Assembly: GCA_009691645.1 (NCBI GenBank)
Contig: SIAT01000031.1
Coordinates: forward strand, 1-13,435
From: Pedosphaera sp.
Lineage (GTDB): Bacteria > Verrucomicrobiota > Verrucomicrobiia > Limisphaerales > SIAT01
Length of the DNA: 13,435 nucleotides
Reading direction: 5' to 3'
A program made the position numbers and the translations under genes. The notes beneath the pieces were generated by a model, which saw nothing but the letters and a program-made list of their open reading frames with translations, was not told the origin of the DNA and did not search any database. Shown piece by piece: positions 1 to 5,719 of this stretch. The first letter of the stretch is position 1; the number at the start of each line of letters is the position of its first letter.

Positions 1-237
1 CGCGCGCTCATCGGCCCGCGTTTCCTCGACATCCACCGCATCAGCGCCACGCACGAACACATCGGGATGATCTACTGGGCGCGGCCGAAACACGGCTCGC
101 TGCAAGCGGCTCAACTGGCCGCAGCGGAGCATCACGACATCCGCTGGTGTTCAGCGGTGGAACTCGACGCGCTCCAGCCGCCGATGAGCCACGCGGTGAA
201 GTGGTATTGCCGCACGGCGATCGAGGAGATCGGCTGA
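1..237 (+). CDS. Nudix hydrolase, C-terminal fragment (5' end outside window)
   Basis: An open frame enters from the left edge in frame 1 and stops at TGA 235-237, leaving 78 codons. The visible part reads FLDIHRISATHEHIGMIYWA, then a charged stretch, then RWCSAVELDAL and a final helix ending in AIEEIG. This matches the C-terminal half of a Nudix fold: a strand with a His-Ile-Gly-Met core, then the 'E-(I/L)-R-W-x-(S/T)-x-x-E-L' segment common in MutT/ADP-ribose-pyrophosphatase-like members, then the closing helix. The diagnostic Nudix box (GX5EX7REUXEEXGU) would lie upstream of the window, so the family call rests on this tail alone. Nudix enzymes hydrolyse nucleoside diphosphates linked to another moiety; no substrate can be inferred here. 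The gene ends 48 bases before the M16 gene and is probably functionally unrelated to it. Confidence 0.6.
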   Translation, partial: RALIGPRFLDIHRISATHEHIGMIYWARPKHGSLQAAQLAAAEHHDIRWCSAVELDALQPPMSHAVKWYCRTAIEEIG

Positions 238-279
238 GCCTCTTGTGCGTTGACGGGTGCGGCGGATTCTTGGTTCACT

Positions 280-285
280 GGAGGG
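280..285 (+). promoter_or_regulatory. Shine-Dalgarno-like GGAGGG deciding the M16 start
   Basis: GGAGGG lies directly before ATG 286. The spacing is shorter than ideal, but it is the only purine-rich site nearby. ATG 286 also begins a clean signal peptide, whereas the alternative TTG at 250 would add 12 non-hydrophobic residues in front of it. The 286 start is therefore preferred. Confidence 0.5.
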
Positions 286-2031
286 ATGAATCGTCTGTCC
301 TGCCTCCGCGCTTTGCTCGCCCTCCTTCTCGCCGCCGCTTTCGTTCCTGCGTTGCGCGCCCAAAAGGTGCCGGTCACGGAGCATTTCCTGCCCAACGGCC
401 TCAAGGTGCTGCTGCTCGAGCGGCACGACGCGCCGGATGTCGCCGGCGGCTGGGTCGCCAAGGTGGGCAGCGCCAACGAGCGCCCGGGCATCACCGGCAT
501 CGCGCATCTTTTCGAGCACATGATGTTCAAGGGAACGCCGACGATCGGCACGAAGGATTTCAAGAAGGACGTGGAGATTCTCAATGCGCAGGAGCGCGTG
601 CGCGACCTGATGCGCGAGGAGGAAGCGAAGCTGCGCGCGGCGTGGCGCCGTGGCGAGATCGACGACCCGCAGAAGCCGGAGAACCGCACGCCGCGGTTGC
701 GCGAGTTGGAGAAGGAGTTCCAGCAGCTCGTCGAGGAGCAGCGGAAGATCCTCGTGAAAAATGAATTCGACCGCATCTACACGGCCGGCGGTGGCTCGCA
801 GATGAACGCCTACACGAGTTTCGACGTGACGGCTTATTTCATCACCGTGCCAGCGAACAAGCTCGAGTTGTTCATGTGGATGGAGAGCGAGCGGATCCTG
901 CGCCCGATCTTCCGCGAGTTCTACGCCGAGCGCGACGTGGTGTTCGAGGAGCGGCGGATGCGCACCGATTCCACGCCGACCGGCAAGTTCGCCGAGTCTT
1001 TCGAGTCGCTCTTCTGGGAATCGCACCCCTACTCGTGGCCGATCATCGGCTGGCCGAGCGATATCGCGGCGATCTCGAAGGAACAGGCCGATGAGTTCTA
1101 CGCCACCTACTACGCGCCTCAAAATCTCACGCTCATCCTCGTGGGCGATTTCGATTCGAAGCGCACGCTTGCGATGGTGGAGAAATATTTCGGCCGCATC
1201 GCGAAAGGCAAGAAAGCCGCGCCCGACGTGGTCACGCTCGAGGTGCCGCAGAACGCCGAGAAACGGATGTACGCCGAGGCCGAGACGAATCCGCAGGTGG
1301 ACATTCTCTGGCACACGGTCGCCTTCGGCCACGCCGATTCCTATCCGCTCTCGGTGCTCGCGCAGGTGCTCTCGACCCGCACCGGCCGGCTTTACAAGAG
1401 CCTCGTGCTCGGTCCGCAGGTGGCGACCGAGACGTGGGCGTGGCAGGGTTCCCGCAAGTGGGCCGGCCAGTTCAATCTCGGCGGCGAATGCCGCGACGGC
1501 CGCAAGCCCGAGGAGGTCGAGCAGGCCATCTACGCCGAGTTGGACAAGTTGAAGAACGAGGATCTGCCTGCGCCTGAATTGCAGAAGGTGAAGAACAACT
1601 TCGCCGCCGGCGAGTATCGCCGGCTCGCCAACAACCACGCGATTCTCCAGCAGTTGATGCGCGCCGAGGGCGCGGGCGATTGGCGCGAGATCAACGAGGG
1701 CGGCCCGCGGCTGCAGACCGTCACCGCCGCCGATGTCCGCCGTGTGGCGAACAAGTATTTCACGAAGGAGAACCGCGCCGTCGCCATCTACACGCGCAAG
1801 CCGGGCGCCGCCACGGACGAGCCTGATTTCGCCGGTTTGAGCGACCAGCAGAAGCCGGTCGCCCGCAAAGTGATCACCGCGCTCAAGGCCGACACGAACC
1901 TCGCCGCGTTGAAGGCGCGGGCGCAGCAGCTCGACGAGCAGTTCGCCAAAGCCGAAGCCAAAACACAACCGTTCCTCAAACTGCTCCGCAAGAAGACGCA
2001 GGAACGCATCGCCGAGCTGGAGAAGAAATAA
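286..2031 (+). CDS. Exported M16 family zinc metallopeptidase (catalytic member)
   Basis: 581 residues. Residues 1-25 form a Sec signal peptide (hydrophobic core ALLALLLAAAF, likely cleavage after ALRA). The inverted zinc motif HLFEH is at 74-78, with E77 as general base and H74/H78 as ligands. The segment ERDVVFEE at 215-222 matches the third-ligand region, with E222 as the likely zinc ligand. The distance from H78 to E222 is 144 residues against about 77 in pitrilysin. The difference is a charged helical insertion at roughly 93-160, of a kind I recall from related Acidobacteria/Planctomycetes proteins. A second M16 domain follows (about 265-520, with YYAPQNLTLILVGDF marking the junction) and then a charged, coiled-coil-like tail to 581. 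It should act as a periplasmic or secreted clamshell peptidase on peptides or unfolded proteins; the substrate is unknown. Its stop overlaps the start of the paralogue downstream by one base. Confidence 0.93.
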   Translation: MNRLSCLRALLALLLAAAFVPALRAQKVPVTEHFLPNGLKVLLLERHDAPDVAGGWVAKVGSANERPGITGIAHLFEHMMFKGTPTIGTKDFKKDVEILNAQERVRDLMREEEAKLRAAWRRGEIDDPQKPENRTPRLRELEKEFQQLVEEQRKILVKNEFDRIYTAGGGSQMNAYTSFDVTAYFITVPANKLELFMWMESERILRPIFREFYAERDVVFEERRMRTDSTPTGKFAESFESLFWESHPYSWPIIGWPSDIAAISKEQADEFYATYYAPQNLTLILVGDFDSKRTLAMVEKYFGRIAKGKKAAPDVVTLEVPQNAEKRMYAEAETNPQVDILWHTVAFGHADSYPLSVLAQVLSTRTGRLYKSLVLGPQVATETWAWQGSRKWAGQFNLGGECRDGRKPEEVEQAIYAELDKLKNEDLPAPELQKVKNNFAAGEYRRLANNHAILQQLMRAEGAGDWREINEGGPRLQTVTAADVRRVANKYFTKENRAVAIYTRKPGAATDEPDFAGLSDQQKPVARKVITALKADTNLAALKARAQQLDEQFAKAEAKTQPFLKLLRKKTQERIAELEKK

Positions 2032-3503
2032 TGAAACCGCTGTTTGCCACCGCCCTGTTGTTCTCACTCGCCCTCCTCGCGACCTCCGCCGATGCGATCC
2101 CCGATCGGCCGGAGAAGCTCCAGTTCCCTGCGCTGAAATATGAGCCGCCGCGCGCGGCCGATTACCGTGTCGCGCTGAAGACCGGCCCGATCGCCTACGT
2201 GGTGCCGGACCGCGAGTTGCCGCTGGTGAACCTCGTCGTTTACGTCCGCACCGGTCAGTACAACGAGCCGCCGGGAAAGGAGGGGCTGGCCTCGCTCACG
2301 GGATCGCTTCTCGCTCGTGGCGGGATCCAGTCGAAGAGCGCCGAGGAGCTGGAAGAGCGGCTCGCCTTCCTCGCCGCCGGCCTGAATGCCAGCATCGGCG
2401 ACACGCAGGGATCGGTGAGTCTCAACCTGCTTTCGAAGGATCTCGATGAAGGGCTGGCGATCTTGCGCGAGGCGCTCACCGCGCCGCGGTTGCAGGAGGA
2501 CAAGCTCGCGCTTTTCAAGCAGCAGACGTTGCAGGCGATGAAGCAGCGCAACGACGACTCGGCCGACATCGAGCAGCGTGAGCGGCGTTTTCTCGCCTAC
2601 GGCGAAAACTTCTTCGTGAACCGCCATCCGACGCAGGCTTCGATCGAGTCTGTCACGCGCGCGGACATCGAGTCGTTTCACCGGCGTTGGTTCCATCCGG
2701 CGAACTTCGTGGTGGCCGTCAGCGGCGACTTCGATCGTGCGGCGATGACGGCGAAGTTGGAGAAGCTGTTCGCCGACTGGCCGTTCTCGGGTGCGGCGGC
2801 GCAACCGGTGCCGGGCGACAAAAAGTTCGCCGCGCCGGGTCTCTACCTAGTGGGGAAGGATGTGAATCAAGGCCGCGTCTCGCTGCTGCTGCCGGGCATC
2901 CGGCGCGATGATCCGGATTACTACGCCGTGGAAGTGATGAACGACATCCTCGGTGGCGGCGGTTTCACCTCGCGCATCATGAACCGCGTGCGGTCGGACG
3001 AGGGACTGGCCTACTCGGCCGGCACGGGTTTCCCCGGCGGCGTGTATTACCCGCTCAGTTTCGTGGCGGTGTTCCAATCCAAGTCGCGCACGGTGGCGTA
3101 CGCGACGTCGCTCGTGGTGGATGAGATGAAGAAGATCGCCGCGGCGCCGGTCACGGCCGAGGAGTTGGAGACGACGAAGAAATCGTTCATCGAGACTTTC
3201 CCGGGCGGTTTCGCGACGAAGGGGCAGGTCGCCGCCGCGCTCGCGCAGGAGGAGTTCACCGGCCGTCATGCGAAGGAACCCGAGCACTTCAAAAATTATC
3301 GCGCGAAGATCGCCGCCGTCACCGCCGCTGATGTGCAGCGTGTGGCGAAGAAATTTCTGACACCGGAGAAGGTCGTCATCCTCATCGTCGGGCAGAAGGA
3401 GGAGATTCTCAAAGGCCATCCGAACCATCCGGTGAAGATCGAATCGCTCGCGCCGCGCGTGGTGGATGTGCCGTTGCGCGATCCATTGACAATGAAGCCG
3501 TAG
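2031..3503 (+). CDS. Exported M16 family protein lacking the zinc site (non-catalytic partner)
   Basis: 490 residues. A signal peptide covers residues 1-22 (core LFATALLFSLALLATSA, cleavage near ADA). The M16 fold is recognisable, but where the partner has HLFEH this protein reads GSLLA at 91-95, so H, E and H are replaced by G91, L94 and A95. The C-terminal half keeps RSDEGLAY (R321 to Y328), the Arg/Tyr segment typical of non-catalytic M16 subunits and thought to contact substrate. The motif VTAADVQRVAKKFLTPEK near the end closely parallels VTAADVRRVANKYFTKEN in the upstream gene, so the two are paralogues. The gene starts within the TAATG junction, with GGAG at 2019-2022 as a plausible ribosome-binding site 8 bases upstream. 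By family precedent (mitochondrial processing peptidase alpha/beta and bacterial M16 pairs) it probably forms a heterodimer with the catalytic member; that is inference. Confidence 0.92.
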   Translation: MKPLFATALLFSLALLATSADAIPDRPEKLQFPALKYEPPRAADYRVALKTGPIAYVVPDRELPLVNLVVYVRTGQYNEPPGKEGLASLTGSLLARGGIQSKSAEELEERLAFLAAGLNASIGDTQGSVSLNLLSKDLDEGLAILREALTAPRLQEDKLALFKQQTLQAMKQRNDDSADIEQRERRFLAYGENFFVNRHPTQASIESVTRADIESFHRRWFHPANFVVAVSGDFDRAAMTAKLEKLFADWPFSGAAAQPVPGDKKFAAPGLYLVGKDVNQGRVSLLLPGIRRDDPDYYAVEVMNDILGGGGFTSRIMNRVRSDEGLAYSAGTGFPGGVYYPLSFVAVFQSKSRTVAYATSLVVDEMKKIAAAPVTAEELETTKKSFIETFPGGFATKGQVAAALAQEEFTGRHAKEPEHFKNYRAKIAAVTAADVQRVAKKFLTPEKVVILIVGQKEEILKGHPNHPVKIESLAPRVVDVPLRDPLTMKP

Positions 3504-3603
3504 CCGCGTTGACTGGGGTCGGAGGAAGGGGCTGCGACCGGTTCGACAGGCTCCTGCATTTGCCAAAACGGAAAATTCGGACACATTTGGGGAACAACCT
3601 GCG
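3504..3603 (+). promoter_or_regulatory. Intergenic region, candidate promoter for the MoxR operon
   Basis: At 100 bases this is the largest non-coding gap in the window and the only likely transcription boundary between the M16 pair and the MoxR cluster. A weak promoter candidate is TTGCCA at 3560-3565 with CACATT at 3582-3587 (16-base spacer); the -10 match is poor. GGGGA at 3589-3593 is a possible ribosome-binding site 10 bases before ATG 3604. GGTCG at 3517-3521 can pair with CGACC at 3535-3539, but no T-run follows, so I do not call a terminator. The part at 3528-3550 resembles the 5' end of tmRNA and is treated as a separate finding. Confidence 0.25.
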
Positions 3604-4764
3604 ATGGACATCGTCTTCAATTGCCCGGCGTGTAGTCAGGAACTGACCATCGAAGTCGCCAATGCCGGCGCGCAAATCAAGTGCCCCAGTTGCGGTAAAA
3701 TCCTGCTCGTCCCCCGCGCCCGCCCCGCCAAGCCCGCCGCCAAGCCCGCCCCCTCCGTGCCCGCCGATGAAGCGCAGATGGCCGCGCGGCTCGCCGATGC
3801 TTACGGCCGGATGCGCGCCGAGGTCGGCAAAGCCATCGTCGGGCAGGACGAAGTCATCGAGCAGATCATCATCGCCATTTTCGCGCGCAGCCATTGCCTG
3901 CTCGAAGGCGTTCCCGGCCTCGCCAAGACTTACATGGTGAAAAGCCTCGCTGAAGCGATGGCGCTGAGTTTCCGCCGCATCCAATTCACGCCCGACCTGA
4001 TGCCTGCGGACATCACCGGGACCGACGTGATCCAGGAAAACGCCGAGGGTGGGCGTTCGCTGGTCTTCCTGCGCGGGCCGCTTTTCGCGCAGATGGTGCT
4101 GGCGGATGAGATCAACCGCTCGCCGCCCAAATCGCAGGCCGCGTTGCTCGAGGCGATGCAGGAACATTGCGTGACGGTCGGCGGCCAGACGTACACGCTC
4201 GAAGAGCCGTTCTTCGTGCTCGCCACGCAGAACCCCGTGGAGCAGGAAGGCACTTACCCGTTGCCCGAAGCGCAGAAGGATCGGTTCATGTTTCACGTGC
4301 GAGTGGGTTATCCGAACAAGGACGAGGAGCGCGAAATCATCCGACGCACCACCGGCGCGCACGAGGCGAACATCCAGCCCGTCGTCACCGGTGAAGAGAT
4401 TATCCAGTGCCAGAGGCTCGTCCGCAAAGTGCCCGTGCCCGATCACGTGACCGACTTCGTTCTCGAGTTGGTCCGCCGCAGCCGGCCCGATGATCCGCAC
4501 GCCGTGCCGTTCGCGAAGGAACTGATCGCGTGGGGTCCCGGCCCGCGCGCCTGCCAGCAGCTCATCCTCGGCGGCAAGGTGCGCGCGGTGTTGCAGGGGC
4601 GCTTCCACGTGACGATTGATGACATCGAGGAGCTCGCTTATCCGGTGCTGCGGCATCGCATTGTGCCGACGTTCAACGCCGAGGCGGAGGGCATTCCCGT
4701 GGACGACATCATCCGCCGCGTGTTGGCGGCCGTTCCGCGCGGCAAGGCGAAAGCGGCCTTGTGA
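3604..4764 (+). CDS. MoxR family AAA+ ATPase with N-terminal zinc ribbon
   Basis: 386 residues, cytoplasmic. The N-terminus carries a four-Cys zinc ribbon (C7-x2-C10 and C27-x2-C30), then a Pro/Ala/Lys linker (about 38-53), then the AAA+ core. The core shows Walker A GVPGLAKT (102-109), Walker B VLADE with D168/E169, sensor 1 in ATQNP (207-211), the likely Arg finger R227 in AQKDRF, and the lid-domain motif GPGPRA. These are standard MoxR features with all key ATPase residues present. MoxR proteins are thought to remodel or activate protein complexes together with VWA-domain partners, which are encoded immediately downstream here. The core starts near residue 55, so the ribbon and linker are an addition to the usual roughly 320-residue protein. 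ATG 3604 is chosen because the ribbon begins within a few residues of it and a GGGGA lies upstream. Confidence 0.95.
   Translation: MDIVFNCPACSQELTIEVANAGAQIKCPSCGKILLVPRARPAKPAAKPAPSVPADEAQMAARLADAYGRMRAEVGKAIVGQDEVIEQIIIAIFARSHCLLEGVPGLAKTYMVKSLAEAMALSFRRIQFTPDLMPADITGTDVIQENAEGGRSLVFLRGPLFAQMVLADEINRSPPKSQAALLEAMQEHCVTVGGQTYTLEEPFFVLATQNPVEQEGTYPLPEAQKDRFMFHVRVGYPNKDEEREIIRRTTGAHEANIQPVVTGEEIIQCQRLVRKVPVPDHVTDFVLELVRRSRPDDPHAVPFAKELIAWGPGPRACQQLILGGKVRAVLQGRFHVTIDDIEELAYPVLRHRIVPTFNAEAEGIPVDDIIRRVLAAVPRGKAKAAL
3727..3750 (+). repeat. 12-bp tandem repeat in the MoxR linker
   Basis: GCCAAGCCCGCC occurs twice head to tail in frame, encoding AKPA twice at residues 42-49 of the linker between zinc ribbon and AAA+ core. 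It probably arose by slippage and would allow the linker length to vary between strains. Confidence 0.85.
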
Positions 4765-4816
4765 ACCGGGGCCGCGCCGGCCGCGAGATGCAGATTTTTG
4801 AGGTTGGCTGAAACGT

Positions 4817-5719
4817 ATGGCCCAACTCGCCGACTACCTAGCGCCCGCCGAACTGCAGAAGATTTCCAACCTGCAGGTGATGGCCCGCCTCGTGGTCGAG
4901 GGCTTCATCTCCGGGCTGCATCGCTCGCCGCACAAAGGCTTCAGCGTCGAGTTCGCCCAGCACCGTCAGTACGTGCAGGGCGATGAGATCCGCCGGCTCG
5001 ATTGGAAGGTTTTCGCCAAGACCGATCGCCTCTACGTGCGCGAGTACGAGGAGGAAACCAATCTCCGCTGCACACTCCTGCTCGATCTCTCCGGCTCGAT
5101 GGCTTACGGCGGTGAGAAGGCCATCGCCAAACACCAGTACGCGCTCCGCCTCGCCGCTGCGTTCGCCTATCTATTCCTTCAACAACGCGACAGCGTGGGG
5201 CTCGTCACGTTCGACACCGCGATCCGCCGTTACATTCCGCCGCGTTCGAACATGCGCCATTTGCGGGTGCTGCTCGAGGAGCTTTCCACCGCCGTGCCGG
5301 GCGGCGAGACCGATCTCGGCCAAGTACTGCACGACCTCGTGCCGCGCCTGCATCGCCGCGGGCTCATCGTGTTGCTCTCGGATTGTCTCGGCGATGTGAA
5401 GGCGCTCACTTCCGCGCTCGCCCATTTCCGTTCCGCGCGCCACGAGGTGCTCGTGTTTCACATCCTCGATCGCGATGAGGTCGAGTTCCCTTTCCGCGAA
5501 TGGACGCGTTTCGAATCGCTCGAGCAGGCCGAAGCTTTCCGGATGGTTGATCCCGCGCAGTTCCGCGAAGCTTACCTCGCGAACTTGAAGCGGTTTCAAG
5601 AAGAGCTGGTCGCCGGCTGCCGCAAACATCGCGTGGACCTCGTGCCGATGATCACCGACCAGCCCTACGCCGAGGCGCTGTCCCAGTATCTCACCCGCCG
5701 GCTAAGCCGCCCGAAATGA
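4817..5719 (+). CDS. DUF58 domain protein with VWA-like fold
   Basis: 300 residues, with no signal peptide or membrane segment, so probably cytoplasmic. The DUF58 signature is clear: GFSVEFAQHRQYVQGDEIRR followed by LDWK, with conserved E45, R50, Y52, G55-D56, R59 and D62-W63, then LYVREYEEE. A VWA-like half follows with an intact metal-ion-dependent adhesion site: DLSGS at 90-94, T165 in GGETDLG and D189 in LLSDC. DUF58 proteins are the usual companions of MoxR ATPases and are thought to act as their adaptors or substrates. The gene starts 52 bases after the MoxR stop; a GAGG at 4800-4803 is a distant ribosome-binding candidate. Its end overlaps the next gene by four bases (ATGA). I see nothing truncated or missing; the length is normal for the membrane-free form of the family. 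Confidence 0.93.
   Translation: MAQLADYLAPAELQKISNLQVMARLVVEGFISGLHRSPHKGFSVEFAQHRQYVQGDEIRRLDWKVFAKTDRLYVREYEEETNLRCTLLLDLSGSMAYGGEKAIAKHQYALRLAAAFAYLFLQQRDSVGLVTFDTAIRRYIPPRSNMRHLRVLLEELSTAVPGGETDLGQVLHDLVPRLHRRGLIVLLSDCLGDVKALTSALAHFRSARHEVLVFHILDRDEVEFPFREWTRFESLEQAEAFRMVDPAQFREAYLANLKRFQEELVAGCRKHRVDLVPMITDQPYAEALSQYLTRRLSRPK

Noticed and set aside
250..279. Possible promoter before the M16 gene: TTGACG at 250-255 with TTCACT at 274-279
   Set aside because: The -10 element matches only half the consensus and would place the transcription start at or after the start codon, contradicting the GGAGGG ribosome-binding site.
151..2067. 638-codon open frame on the minus strand opposite the M16 gene
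   Set aside because: It is antisense to a gene with full family motifs, its product is a Leu/Arg/His-rich composition typical of GC-rich shadow frames, and no domain is recognisable.
3535..3556. T-arm-like GGTTCGAC suggesting a tRNA
   Set aside because: The flanking five bases on each side do not pair to form a T-stem, and no cloverleaf can be drawn around them.
3409..4656. 415-codon minus-strand frame opposite MoxR
   Set aside because: It mirrors a gene with intact Walker motifs, and its translation is Arg/His/Gly-rich with no recognisable domain.
4770..4799. Possible terminator between MoxR and DUF58: stem GGCCG/CGGCC at 4770-4782, then a run of five T at 4795-4799
   Set aside because: The stem is only 5 bp with a 3-base loop, and the T-run is 12 bases downstream. 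In a 52-base gap inside an otherwise continuous gene cluster it is more likely chance in GC-rich DNA.
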